DNA of 64,000 bases from positions 17,237,425 through 17,301,424 of the forward strand of contig CM063251.1 in the NCBI GenBank assembly GCA_032158295.1. Direction: 5' to 3'. Each line of letters starts with the position of its first letter. Position 1 is the stretch's first letter. Source of the DNA: Pycnopodia helianthoides (taxonomy: Eukaryota > Echinodermata > Asteroidea > Forcipulatida > Asteriidae). The notes beneath the pieces are model-generated. The model saw only the letters and a program-made list of their open reading frames with translations, had not been told where the DNA came from and did no database searches. Below are positions 1-14,300 of this stretch, in pieces. The position numbers and the translations under genes were made by a program.

Positions 1-895
1 TTGGGCTAAATTGGATAAAATCACAAGGGTTAAGCCTTGCATTTTTTTCTTAAACTGGGCAAAAATTTGATAAAATCACAAGAGGTAAACCTTGTATTTT
101 TTGTCAAATTGGGCTAAAATCTGATAAAATCACAAGGGGTAAGCCTTGCATTTTAGAAGAAATTGGGCTAAATTGGATAAAATCACAAGGGTTAAGCCTT
201 GCATTTTTTGTTTAAACTGGGCTAAAATTGGATAAAATTACAAGGGGTAAGCCTTGCATTTTAGAAGAAATTGGGCTAAATTGGATAAAATCACAAGGGT
301 TAAGCCTTGCATTTTTTTCTTAAACTGGGCTAAAATTGGTTAACATCACAAGGGGTAAGCCTTGCATTTTAGAAGAAATTGGGCTAAATTGGATAAAATC
401 ACAAGGGTTAAGCCTTGCATTTTTTTCTTAAACTGGGCTAAAATTGGATAAAATCACAAGGGGTAAGCCTTGCATTTTAGAAGAAATTGGGCTAAATTGG
501 ATAAAATCAACAGGGGGTAAGCCTTGCATTTTTTGTCGAAATTGGGCTAAAATTGGATAAAATCACAAGGGGTAAGCCTTGCATTTTAGAAGAAATTGGG
601 CTAAATTGGATAAAATCAACAGGGGTAAGCCTTGCATTTTTGTCGATTGAAATTGGATAAAATCACAAGGGGTAAGCCTTGCATTTTAGAAGAAATTGGG
701 CTAAATTGGATAAAATCAACAGGGGGTAAGTCTTGCATTTTTTTCTTAAACTGGGCTAAAATTGGATAAAATCACAAGGGGTAAGCCTTGCATTTTAGAA
801 GAAATTTGGCTAAATTGGATAAAATCACAAGGGGTAAGCCTTGCATTTTTTGTCGAAATTGGGCTAAAATTTGATAAAATCACAAGGGGGTTGGG
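1..895. repeat. minisatellite, about 54-bp unit
   Basis: Around 16 head-to-tail copies of an AT-rich unit. Each carries the conserved blocks GGGCTAAA, GGATAAAATCACAAGGGG and AAGCCTTGCATTTT, with unit lengths of 53-56 bp. Two alternating unit types (one with TTAGAAGAAATT, one with TTTTTCTTAAACT) suggest a higher-order dimer. The array is cut by the left edge of the window. Short open frames inside it are repeat artefacts. Confidence 0.9.
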
Positions 896-2116
896 TTTTG
901 AGTCTTTAGGGGTTTTGGTTTTAGGAATTTTAGTGATGGGGTCGGTAAGGAATTTGGGGGAGCTTTTAGTTTGAGTTCCAAGGTTCAGGTTTGAGAGTTT
1001 TTAGGAGTTTTTTTTAATTTTAAACACAATTTGACACAAACATAAACAGAATGGACAACAAGTGACAAAAGTTCAGAAAATATTAAATACTGGATTAGAT
1101 TTATTTTTTTTAAATATACACCTTTCATAAATTCTACATTTTCATAACAATTGAAATCTTCAAAAATTTTGACTTTATACATGAATGGTAATTACCTTGA
1201 AAAGAAAGACAAATTGTTAACATGAAAATTTGCTATAAAATAACTCCTTCACTGGAAAAGGTGATGTCAGGTCCGAGTTACGTTTTTTTTTTATAGTGGC
1301 AACCAAAGATCTTAAAGCACCGCAAGATGCAAGATCAACAACTGGAGCTCTATCTGCTGTCAGAATGTGAAGTACCCATGGGCAACATGTTGGTTGGCAA
1401 ATGTCTTATTATATCATTGATGGCAATGGTCATTGTCTGCACTGAACTAATGTTGCATCAAAAGAGTTACTTTTTAAATACTGAAATAGCATCCGGGGCA
1501 TCTTTGGCACCAACTTGACAGATAAATGTTTCAATGTGAACTATAGAATATGTAATGATATTTTTTCCCAATGCTCAGTTCTTAACTGCATTCGCCAAAT
1601 TGAAAATAAGGCCTAACGAAATACACATATGTATTTTTTTCTCCCTAACCTGACCGTTCAAAAACCTGCAGACTGACAAGAATTATCAATATTTTTGTGT
1701 AAATGATTTGATCAAATCTGATTGCATAAAATGTAAGGTTTTTTTTCATATCCCATTTGGGATAAATAACAAATTGACTACAGGTAGGTCAATTTCTTCT
1801 TGGTCCATTAACTATTTTTCCTAACTACTTACACTATTTTTACCAGCATGTTACAGAAAACATTTTTTTTTTTTTTCTTTCGTCAGTCCTTAGTTTGTAT
1901 GAATATGCACAAATATCCTTGAAAAAGCATATATTGGTCTCCTGGATTTATATAAAAATATGCACAGGTTTGTTTTCATTAAAAAAAACCAATAAAACCC
2001 TTTAATCTAGCAGTTTACTTTTAGGATAAACTTGCCGTTTATTGTCAAGGCTTGATAGATCAGTCTTTTGGTTGACACGAACGATGCAGAATGAATACAC
2101 CAATTTTATAAATGGC
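896..2116. other. intergenic stretch, no gene seen
   Basis: AT-rich DNA with homopolymer T tracts. No exon-like frame or recognisable element. It lies downstream of the 3' end of the minus-strand transporter gene. Confidence 0.5.
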
Positions 2117-2126
2117 TTTATTTATT
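2117..2126 (-). promoter_or_regulatory. overlapping poly(A) signals of the SV2-like gene
   Basis: On the minus strand two overlapping AATAAA hexamers occur about 80-90 bases after the TGA stop codon. This is a plausible spacing for 3' end formation of the SV2-like transcript. Only the hexamers are seen; use is inferred. Confidence 0.5.
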
Positions 2127-2205
2127 GGCATTTCAAAGCACCCATATTCTTACGACAGGTATAAAGTTTCCGCAAACCTTACTACAAAAGAAAATTCTTT
2201 CCCTA

Positions 2206-2389
2206 TCACTGTAAGGAAGTCATCTTGGTTTTTGGAAGAGTTAAAGTTAGGAAGCCCCCAAATGCCATAAGCACTGCAACCAGCAGAATATTGACAGCAC
2301 AATGTGTCTGTATGAGAATACCAAAAATTACATTTCCAACGATGGATGCCAATCGGTTGATCACACCTTGCACACCCATTGCTGTAGAT
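2206..2389 (-). CDS. SV2-like exon 13, helices 11-12 and stop
   Basis: Residues 502-562 and TGA. STAMGVQGVINRLASIVGNV is the family's helix-11 pattern, then helix 12 and LTLPKTKMTSLQ, equivalent to LPET-x-G at the C-terminus of the family. Confidence 0.88.
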
Positions 2390-5300
2390 CTGGGGGTAAA
2401 ACAAAGTGTTCAAAGAAAATGAACAAACACTTTTAAATATCATCCAATACATTTTTTTAGGTAGACACAATTTCATTCTTGACATCAAGAACAAAGAACC
2501 AGATGCTGCTCTCTCTCTTAATTCATCAAAAAGCATCGACACTTAAGAAGGATGTTATAAACCGGCAACTGGTCTGTTTACCAACTGATACATGTCATAG
2601 AACAGTTTATCGATTGTACACAAAATCTGACGGTAATTTTCAATGCAGTTCCCGCCAAAATGTTATACTATTTTCCCTACAATGTCCGTACTAACTTGTC
2701 ATTTAAACGCTCATTGAATAAAGATTCAGCATTTGGTGTCCGATATGGGGGGGGGGGGAGGGGGGAGTACTTCTGTACAAGAAAAAAGTGTGTTTATCAG
2801 GATTGGTATAAGAATTAGCGCTCTAGTCTGAGTGTGGAACCAACTCCCACTGATCGTCAAATTGTCTCCATCTATCACTACACTCAGGATGAGAATCAAA
2901 TCTGACCTGTACAAGCAAGCTTACTCCGACAATCCAAACTCTTAGATTTGTTTCTTCCTGAAGCCCAACGTTTCTTCTTAGGCGATTACCAGTGCTTAAT
3001 AAATATTCTTTTTCTTTTCTTCTTATTATTAACCCTATTACTATCGGTATACTCTCCTTCCTCAACTCTCTTAATTCCACAGGAGACTGCGAAGACTTAA
3101 GTCCACAGTACCTAAGCAATGGGTTTCCTGATAATACCAGCCATACAAACAGAGGCTTGCTAGCCTGGAAGGTATGGTACTTTGTGGCAGTCTGTTGTAC
3201 CAGTGTCAGCTGTACAAACAGAAGAAACCCATGCACCCAATGCTAGCCTGGAAGGTATGGTACTTTGTGGCAGTCTGTTGTACCAGTGTCAAGCTGTACA
3301 AACAGAAGAAAGCCACACACCCAATGCTAGCCTGGAAGGTATGGTACTTTGTGGCAGTCTGTGGTACCAGTGTCAGCTGTACAAACAGAAGAAAGCCACA
3401 CACCCAATGCTAGCCTGGAAGGTAAGGTACTTTGTGGCAGTCTGTGGTACCAGTGTCAGCCGTACAAACAGAAGAAACCCATACACCCAATGCTAGCCTG
3501 GAATGTATGGTACTTTGTGGCAGTTTGTGGTATTAGTGTATAGGAGGGTTTTAATATACTTCTATGTACTTACCTCATATGTGTTGGGTAGACTTCTACA
3601 GCCAGTACGTTTAAGACATTCCATGCCACTACGGAGACTCCCCCAAAGCAGCAGAAGACGATGATGATGTGTACACGAGTACTAACAAACCATATAAAGA
3701 AGACAATCACACCTGATAAGAGAAGACTTGCAGCTGTGGGTAAGAAATCAAACACGGATTCAAGAATTGTCCACGTGTTACACAAGTACACATGGGACGT
3801 TCAGAAAGTCCGACCCTCTGAAATGCGATTATGATTTTATTGATTTTTTATTCTCACGCTTGGCATCTGCAAGGTAAATACTCACAGTAATTTATATGCT
3901 GGGATGATTATGTTCTTAAAGAAAACTATAATTTACGTATGGGATCACACAAGAGGAAATTCACTTGGACTTGCTGAAACATGTTAACCACTTCCAAATA
4001 TTTTCCATGTCTCTGCATGGTATTATTTTTTGGAACATTTTGGAGCCTCTTTAGTAATCATTTTCCTTTGAAAATATTGTTGCCATAATGAAACCCTGAG
4101 TTGACAAAAGAAATACAACAAAGGTTCTAATAATAAGCACCGGGATTTGTTGTTCTTGTGTGAGAAAATGTTTGTATGCATTCTCCATGAATCGCAAAAA
4201 CCTCAGCCGTTAAGCCATGGAGAATAATCTGCCATGGTATGCTGGAATCTTGGACAGCTCAGAATCTGGGATTACACAATAACCCCTGGGAAAAGGGAGA
4301 TTACGAGCATGAATGCCAGTACCTTCTGGCCCTCTTTGTACGAGTGAAACGAAGCGTAGCACAGTAGGTGCATGCCTGTGCACACAACACAATGGAATGT
4401 CCAGGTCATTGTACACGTCGGCCGTTCGACTGAATGCAACAAATTGAGGGCGCTCCAAAGTTGTTCCACATGACAGAAACTGTTCACTGTAAGCCAGTTC
4501 AAACAAACTTGGCGGATATGCACATAAATCCAACATGAAGTTAAGCAAGAACTTGATACCCTTTAACAAAACACTCCGCAGAAACTTCTCTTTTAAGAAA
4601 GAAAGAACTTACACATGAGGAATTTACGTCCGACGACTTCTATTAGGAAGATTGTGACCAGATTCCCAGGAAGGTTGGAAGCGCTGGTGTAGAGAGAATC
4701 CCAGTAAATCCTACAAAACAATGAAATGATGCCGTTCAATTAAAGACAAGTGAAGAATTTGTGATTATCAGAGAAAATAGCTCAATGAGCTGAATGAATA
4801 TGAAATTTCAATCCTAAAGGGAAATTTGTTTCCGCTTGAATTAAAAGTCAAAGTCTACAAAGGGTATCTGAAGACTTCCCTGCAGTTTCCCCCCCCCCCT
4901 CCAAAAAAAAAAAAGATGAATAAATAAATAAATATGTTGTGCCTGTGAATTGATTCAATTTTACTGGGTCAGAATTGCACCCAGCACTTTCAGGTGATGG
5001 CTGGGGATGGGTGTTATTGAAAACGCTATTTTAAGCAAAAGTAAAAAAACCCAATTTGATGATACTTTTTTTTAGGTCAGTTGTACGGTGTGTTAATTGA
5101 AAACCAGAGAATGGGAGACTTTGGAACGCTACGCGGTGGCAGACACACCAGGTAAGTTCTGGGCATGCGCACCTGGTAACCTGGTAACGGGTCATTCAGA
5201 ATAGTCAGTATTAACAAATTTCAACTTTTTACTGATATAGTTGGTAAGCGGTTCAAGAGAAATAACTGATAACCAAAATTCAGTTTTCTCTTTAAAAAAA

Positions 5301-8300
5301 AAATAGAAATTTAAAATACATCAAAAAAAAAAGTTTTTCATTTTACAGCAATAAAATAACAAACATTCAACACTGAAGAACTTTGCCCAATTTTGAGACC
5401 GATTTTAAAAGACAGCCATAACAGCCCAATGGGCTAGCCTAGACCTTACCTGTACTGATCCTATTATTTTTGAAACAGCCTGCCATCTAAAACTTCTGCT
5501 TTGTACCAGACATTACTTTGTTCTTAGCAGTCAGATCAGCGATTAAAAATCAAAAATTTGGAGTTGGTGTGTGGGTAAAACAATTTCGAAAAAAAAAAAG
5601 ATCAACATTTTTTAATACTGACTATTCTGAATGGCCCCCAAGTCTGCTGCCACCTAGCGTCCCAACTGGTAGGAACTATTGAACGCTAAAAAAAAAAAAA
5701 AAAAAAAAAATGCTTTGTTCTCTTTAGAATGATATCAGTGGTGAAATAACATACTTGTTATCGTCAGGCGGTAGTGGGAGCATGGTTGTATTGTCCATGC
5801 CCGGCGCCACAGCGCACACAGATCCGTTGGTCGTCTCTGCCTGCTTGAATAACTCCGGCATCCACATCCACAAGCCGTAATACCTAAAAAAATCAATCAG
5901 GGAGAGACGCAAGATCAGAACAAGAAATTTCAAAATCCTGAAAAATGGGGAAGCACTTTCCTCTAGTACCAAGTGGCATAACTTCAAGGATTGGTAAAAA
6001 CGAAACATAACAGCTGAGATGTGCCCCAACTCTTCAAATCAAAAGTGCATAAAAAAAATTGTATACTACTATCTCTTCAAATGGAAGCCTTTCTCCGATT
6101 CAAACATTTTAGTGAGAAATTACCTCTTTCTCAAAAACTACATTACTTCAGAGGGAGTCGTTTCTCACCATGTTTTACACTATCAGCAGCTCTCAGGTGC
6201 TCCTTACCAAGTAAATTTTTATGGTAATGTATTTCTTGAGTAATTACGAAAAGTACCCACTGCCTTTAACAGTGAAATTATGTCACACTAATGAACAAGA
6301 TAATCATTAAATCACGGGCATAGATCTCTTTTTCTTCCCATTTAAAACATTTATTTCAGTAGATTCTATGATTCGTATCCATCAGCGATTCTTTAAATCA
6401 AACCACATCCTTTCCTCTTCACCCGAGCGTCCCCGCTGTCGCTCAGTGGGTACTTTCTCGCCACTAGAGGGCCACAACAGCAGCCAACCACCTACCCGAA
6501 TGACAGGGTCCAGATGATGAGCAGCAGCGTGACCGTCACGAAGGTCAGCGGCTTCTTGAAGAGCTGAGCTGTCATCTGTAGGGACGTCTGCGTGGTGTCA
6601 GCCACTTCTCTCATTCTATCTTTGAAGGTACGGCGACCGCCGTGATGGACGTTCAATCCTGCCTTTTCGGAGCACTTTCCGGATGGAAACGAAACGTTCA
6701 GCTGAGGAATAAATTGATGAATTTTGCACAACTTTTCTTTTAAAACAAAAAAGGTACTATTTAGCCTTGCAGTTGTTTGACTGACTGCTGACAATTGTAA
6801 CATTTTTGAACAACTTTTCTTTTAAAACAAAAAAGGTATTATTTAGCCTTGCAGTTGTTTGACTGACTGCTGACAATTGTAACATTTTTGAACAACTTTT
6901 CTTTTAAAACAAAAAAGGTATTATTTAGCCTTGCAGTTGTTTGACTGACTGCTGACAATTGTAACATTTTTAGACAACTTTTCTTTTAAAACAAAAAAGG
7001 TATTATTTAGCCTTGCAGTTGTTTAAATTACTAACAGTTGTAACATTTTTGGCCTATCTTCAAAAGACCCCAATCCTTCTCTTTCCTTGTACGTCGAAAA
7101 CAGCTTGATGACCCCATTCCTTCTAAATCCTCCCATGGCAGAACACCACTGTGGCCCTAATCCTTCTGGATCCAACTCCACTGCAGTGTCCTAAATACCC
7201 CAGTCCTTCTGAATCCGTCACTTTGCCAAAGAGGATATAAGAAGGATTTGTGCTAGTTAGGGTTAAACGTCTGTCTGTCAATAAGACTCAGTGGATGTAA
7301 GAACTTGACACAGTGGGTGAAAAGACTCGACTCACCTGGTAGTTTGCTTTATCGTTTCCAGTATTCCAGGAGTAGACTGTCTGCATAACTTTTAAGGCTT
7401 TGCCACTCTGTCCATTCTGAAAGCAGCGAATAACAAATGAAGGCATGATTCAAACCCACGACCTTTGCCACCCTAGAGCAGATGTCTTACCAACTAGACC
7501 ACCGAGATTGCCCGGTAGCTAGAGGCAGTTCGAATCCTAAGTTTTAGCGGTCGGTACCGAAAAAGTTTAAAAGATGATAAATTATCTATCCATTAACTAT
7601 TTTTTATAAAATAATCTGAAATCTGATTTTAGGCATTTTTAAAACTGGGAAATTGGAACAGTTCCTGGAAAAACAGGGGATAATTGGCAGGTATGCTAAC
7701 CTATCTTACTTAAGCAGTTTTTTTTTTAATGCACTGACATTATGGAATGATCTTTATTTACCTCCAGTAAAAACTTAGGGCTCTCCGGCATGTATATCAT
7801 TATAATCATCGATGTCAACGCTGGGATCGTGCAGACGGCTAGAAACAGACGCCAGCTGTTGAAGCTAAACCCGGGGGCATTCCAATGAACATCTAGCAGT
7901 ACAACCGGTACATTGAATCATTATAATGTAAATAAATCATAAGATATTAAATGAATTTAATGAAAGCCCTGCAGAGTCTTTTAACATGAAACGGGTAAAT
8001 TACTGCACCTAGAATGTGGAATCACAGAGCATCAGACAATCTCCTGCAATAGCAATTTTTTTTACAACTTTGCTTAAATCCTAATTCTACATCATTTTAA
8101 ATAAATAAATCATAAAGTATTAAATTAATTCGATGAAAGCCCTGCAGAAAGTCTTCGTTTAACGTGAAAACGGGTAAATTACTGCACCTAGAATGTGGAA
8201 TCACAGAACATCAGACAATCTCTTGCAATAGCCATTTTTCAAACTTTGCTTAAATCCTAAATTTTTTCAATAGCTTACTCGCGGCACTATCAGCAGTGAT

Positions 8301-11300
8301 CCTTGGAAATGCACCTGATAAATTTGTTGATTAATTGATTGGTTGAATGTTTTCCAATAGTGCTCTCTGACTTAACTGCACATCAAACTCAAAAAATGAT
8401 TGTTTTGTTTTCAAAAAAATTATTTTTCAAAAATTATTCTTCATACCTGAAGGAATTATGACAAGAGCCAAGAATGCTGCTAAGATGTTTCCTGCCATCC
8501 AAAACGTTGACAAAATCGAGATCATCATACCACGCCTGTCCTTTGGTTGAAATTCCCCAAAATAGGAGAAGATTACAGGTATGGCCCCACCGACGCTGTC
8601 ATACACAACAACGAAAGAAAAAAAGGGTTAAAGATGCTAGGTCTGTTTTGGGGGTCGATGTGACCCGAACATTTGATATCTAAATTTTTTAAATAGCAAT
8701 TTTGATTGATTCAAGAAAGTTGTAAGCTTTCATTTAAGGTATAAGAATAGACGCAAAAAATTACTAAGTGGCCTGACGTTTCAACCCTAGCAGAGTCTTT
8801 CTCAAAGGCTAAATGACAAGACAACACACACATACATGCATACAAGGGTGACAAGAGCAGTCAAGTGGAAATACACGAATAGAGAGAGTGGAGAGAGAAA
8901 AGCAAGAAGCATTCAGAAGGAGCAGGGGGTAAGAATAGAATAAGAACAGACCGCAAATGTTTCGCATGTATTTGAACATTTTGGGGAATCTTCAGTTTTC
9001 TCAAAATTAGTTTGAAGTGTACAAGAAACAAACTTGTGCACTTTCAAAGGGCTTGATGTTCGAATCTGCACGAGAAGTGCACAGTCAAGATCAAATCAAT
9101 CAAATTATTGGAGTAAATGCAAGAAAATTAAATTTCTGGAGTTGTATTTACCCGACACCGCTACAGAAACGCATGAGTAAGAAGAGCCAGTAGACCTGGG
9201 CGACGCTGGACAACAGCCCAAAGAAGGCGTTGGTGAACATGGAGCAGATGAGTGTTCTGCGTCGGCCGTTGACGTCCGCCAAGGCCCCCCACACGTAGCC
9301 ACCGATGAGCATCCCTGGCGGAATGAACAATCAAAAATTTAACACCAACTAATAATGAGCAAATGCTCTATCTTGTTGCCGGAAAGTCGTTACGCCACAC
9401 ACGCGTGCTACTTCTAGCTCCAAAGCTGGCATACAGGTCTGTGAGTCACTTTACCATTTACAAATTTACTCATTTTACCATTCAATCGTGTCTTATTTAA
9501 AACCCTCGGGGAAGCAACGTGGTGAAAAAATTCTCCACATATTCCAAATATGGTCATAATTTATTTTTCAATGGGCCAAAAAAGCCACGATTTTCTGTAT
9601 TCGTCACCCCTTGTATACACCACAAGCCTGTAGACTCCCATTGGCCAGGCTATAACCAGTGCCGAGTAAGAATTATTGAATGACAGCAGTCCCAAGGGAC
9701 AGCTATGCCCTTGGGAATTGTAACTTGATATCATAGTGAGCCAACTCCTTGTGCCATTATCTCTTTGTGTCAACCCTGTGCCGCCCAGAGCTAAAACAGG
9801 TCGTAAATAACACACACTGCTGGCCCTGTGGGGGTTAAAATTGCTTTGGGCTTGCAGGAGGGGGTCATTGACCTACAAAACTGAGTGGTGATAAAATCCT
9901 CCACCTGGAGGACACGCGTTATACAAAAGGGCCCGCTTCTCCGAGGGTTAAGAAAACATTATATAGACCCCTTGCATGTGATGTTGCAAGCTCATGCCCT
10001 CCCCAAGGTCAAAGGAAGACTACCGTTGGCTGAGAGTTGTGCATGGCACATTTTCACATTCACTTTTCCATTGTTTGACCTCAGCAAGGGTTACCTACAC
10101 ATGCAAGGGGTCTGGAGTAGACCTCAAGTATTTGCAAAACACAAACCTTGAAAAGCATGGTCCATAATATTTTTTTTTCAAGTAAATAAATCCTCAAAGA
10201 AAAACTAGCTCAACACTTTTTCAAGAAAACCATTTTAAGATATGGGTGGACACAATACTATGCTGCTATTTGGTATGGGAAAATCTGTCTGTATACACCC
10301 AAACCAAACAGTGCACTCTTAAAGCGTCCACAATATCTCAAAAAAGGCTAATAGGCTTCTGGTAATCATTGAAGCCAGTTTTTGTGGAGTGGGGACGAGC
10401 AACCAGCGTGGTCTCTCAACAGTTACTCACCGACAAATATGATAGCGCTCAGCACGCCCTTCATGTAACTCGTGAGTTGGAGATCCGTCTCGGCCGCGGG
10501 AAGAATGAAAGATACACTGAGTATCTCCAAGGCATCGCTGACATTGGCCCAACCGCACACCAGTACCAGAATCACGTGGAACTTACCAAATCCTTCAACA
10601 GAAATTGAGAGAAAGGCAGGAGAAGTGTTAGATTCCATGCTAAGAAGTAACTACAACTGGTATACTTGTGGGTACAACCGTGTGTAAATCTCTTCTTGGA
10701 GGAGTGTTGGCTCTGAAAAGAGCAGGTGTGGTCTCGACGTTTCAAACAAGGAGACGTGCAGAGTATACTGTTCGAAACATCGAGACCAACCTTGAGCTTC
10801 AAACATCATTTAGATTTCATGCTGTTGAAGCCTTGTGAGTGTCATGGCGGAGCGGTCTGGTGCACCAGACCTGGTGCACCAGACTCAAGTTCTTGGCCAG
10901 AACGATTTGGAGCGCCCTCAACTTTTTGCTGTCAGTCTGAAGTCTGAAGTGAATATCCACCCGATTATTCCATTGTGTAGCATGCACAGGCACGCTACGC
11001 TTTGTTTCACCCGTACAAAGGTACAGAAGGTACTGGAAATCTTGCCTCGTAATATCCCTTTTTCTGGGGGTTATTGTGTAAACCCCGATTCCAGACCTTT
11101 GTACTTTTGTTATATAAATGTAGCATAAAAGAATGTACAGGCTGCCACCATTGTTAATCATTGTATTTGGCTTGATGGGAGGTAAGTCCGAGCATTCCGA
11201 GATTCCAGCATGGCAGATTATAGGCCGTGGCTTGTGGCCGAGGTTCCGCGATTCATAGATAGTGCCTACTCATACTTTCTCACAAGACAGCAACAATTCC

Positions 11301-14300
11301 AGGTGCTTACTATGAGAACCTTTGTTGTCTTTTCCCTTGTCAAGTCAGAGTTATTATTGTGCCAACGCTGTTTTCAAAGAAAAGTTTTTACTCCAGAATT
11401 GAGAAACTCACAAAAATTCTGGAAAATAATACTATGCATGGGCACAGATTTTTTTCTTTGGAATACGGGCATGAAGAGATTAAAGATCAAATTAACTTTA
11501 AAACATATCTTTTAGAGAAGGTGTTTTGCTTGCGGCATGGCTGGCTGCAAATCGAGTTGAATATAAGGTGCAACAGTGTTTATAAAGGGGTCTCATTACA
11601 CTACGGCCAACACACAAGATGAAACTTAATTCACTGTTTTGTTCCAGCAGCTCCAACTGCTTCAATTCAAACTAAAATTCAGCATTGCCTGAACCGAAAA
11701 AAAACAAACAAACAAACACTGAGGGCAGATTTGCCCAAAGGTTTTTTTCTTCCAACCAACGATTTACATTAAGAGCTGGCTTGCTCACACTCACACACAC
11801 AGGTACTCTGGTAATAAATAAAAACCCAAAATACAGGCAGCTTGCCCTCGGATATTATAACATAATAAACAATAATGGGCAGATTGCCAACAGGACACAG
11901 GCTTGTGACCAAAAGTTAGACTTGCAATTGGCTGATCAGATCCCACATGGCAGCGTGCCAACAAGTCAAGTACGCCCATACTTGGCAGCTCGCCAAGGCC
12001 TATTGCTTATTACACAGTAAATACCTTGATTGATAATTAGGTCAAAGTTGCATTACAATAATGGGCGCCGTTTTTCTTTGCAGCACATCAGTTATTATTA
12101 CATTAAACTGCAGCGAGTGACCTGCTCGATTATGTTTGAGATTTTCCACCTGAACGGAAACAACTACAGTGTGAATGTGACTACGGTTCCAGGAAATGCA
12201 ATTCGTTTCTACAATGATCTAAAGTAGCTGTGCTATTCTGAATTCTCAGTTTTATAAACTACCTCTTGAGAAAATTTTACTCCGTACATACACAAAATTC
12301 AGAATTTTTTCAATCCCACCTTAAATTCATATTTTAATTCTTCTTGATATTCATTCTTTCTCTTTTATCAGTTCAACCTATCTGTCAGTTTGTTTATTAT
12401 TATTAATTTCTAGTGTTCTGTCTGTACTGTTTGAATCAAGGCCAGCTTTAATTTCTCCAGTGTGGGATACTAAAGTTGTTATCTTATCTTATCTTCCATG
12501 CAGTGCTCAGGTGCAGGTCCAGCTGAGGTCCGCCCACTTTTCCATAAATGTATCTTTTCCCATTTATCTGCACGATCTGCTTAGCTCTGATTTTCTCTGA
12601 ATGACTAATGCAATATTTACTTTTGGTAATTGTCAAGTATCCCCACTTGGTGTACCCCATGCATAAAATAACACACCTGTGAAAATTTGGGCTCAATTGG
12701 TAATTGAAGCTGCAGGGAAAAATAACGAAAGGGAAAAAACACCCTTGTTGCATAGAATTGTGTACTTTCAAATGCCTGAGAAAGGCTTCATACCTTGAAC
12801 CTGCAACCTTTTGATTAATGTGCCCGCCGCTAGACAGCTAGCGTTGGCAGTCACCCTATTTTTTCAACATCTTTGTTTGGGGGGGGGGGGGTTGTCGGTC
12901 AGAAGCCATTCAACATGTAACTGCCTGTATGACCGGGGATCGCACCCAAGTTTACGATACACGTTTGTGCCCTTAGTATTAGTCTGCTATTTGACTCTCT
13001 CCCTGCTCCTGTCGTCACTTCATAAAGAAGTAAATCATTTTTTGTTTAAACACATTTGTAACCCACCTGCCTTCTCCAGAGCTTCATCGTAGTTGCCAAG
13101 CTTTAATTCATCTGTTGAATAAAAAAAAATTTAAAAAGGAAAACAGTTATAGGAAATCTAACCGGGCCGTGAATTAAGTCAAGGTTGAATGGGGATGCAG
13201 CAAAAACAACTCCGTTTTAATGGCAAAACACCACTAATTGCATTCTTAACAATAATAAATTTGTGACCCTCCCCGATGCCAAAATACTAGGCACTTCCTG
13301 TTTAAACTCAAACTTGGGTTTATTTGTTCATCCAATAGACCATGTGAACGTTGTTTACAATAAGTGTGACCTTGTACATTCTTTGAGTATTCTGGCAGGC
13401 AAGATACTACACTGGTCCTATGGGAAAGTTGACATTTTGTGTCAAAATTTCCACATAAAACCAAGAGTTATGAAAGTAAAAGCTGGACAAGTTTTGAGAT
13501 GTGCCCCTTTCATCATATCAAAAGTTGATAAGAATTAGACAGTGCAATCTCCATAAAATATAAGATTTGATGCCTTCTTCCATTGAGCTGCGTACAAATC
13601 GTGCCTGCAGGAAGTCCAGGCTCTGTGGCTCTTTTGTAAACATGTGATGTCACAGGTCACATCGTCTATAGACCATTCTACCTCCATGGACCATGTGACC
13701 TGTGACATTACATGTTTGCAAAAGAGCCACAGAGCCTGGATTTTCTGCAGGCACAATTTCAATGGTCGAAAAAAGTAAGTATTTATAAAGTGGTCTGGCT
13801 GGCTCGTTCGTTGTTAGAAAAAGCTGATGGCCAATGACAGATAGTGAAATGATAACCTACAATAAATCAATCAATTGAAGGGCACTACACCCTGGTGCAG
13901 ATGTACATGTACATGTACATGGCTGTATACCTGAACATGCTGTGAATGTACATGGCTGTATACCTTGACATGCTGTGAATGTACATGGCTGTATACCTGA
14001 ACATACCTGAACATGCTGTGAATGTACATGGCTGTATACCTGAACATACCTGAACATGCTGTGAATGTACATGGCTGTATACCTGAACATACCTGAACAT
14101 GCTGTGAATGTACATGGCTGTATACCTGAACATGCCGTGGGCATTTTGTACACGTACAATCGATAGCTTTCTCAGTCAATGATATCAAAATGCTTAAATA
14201 CAGAAAGCTCTGTTTACATACTAATCTTACACAAAATTTGTAAACATACACTATATAAATAGGTGGGTTTATTTCATTTTTTGTGACTGGCAGAAATAAT

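Noticed and set aside
7865..8446. Extra 36-bp microexon at about 8285-8320 in the SV2-like gene
   Set aside because: Has good splice sites but breaks the phase; extending the exon to 7892 solves the phase and the protein match without it.
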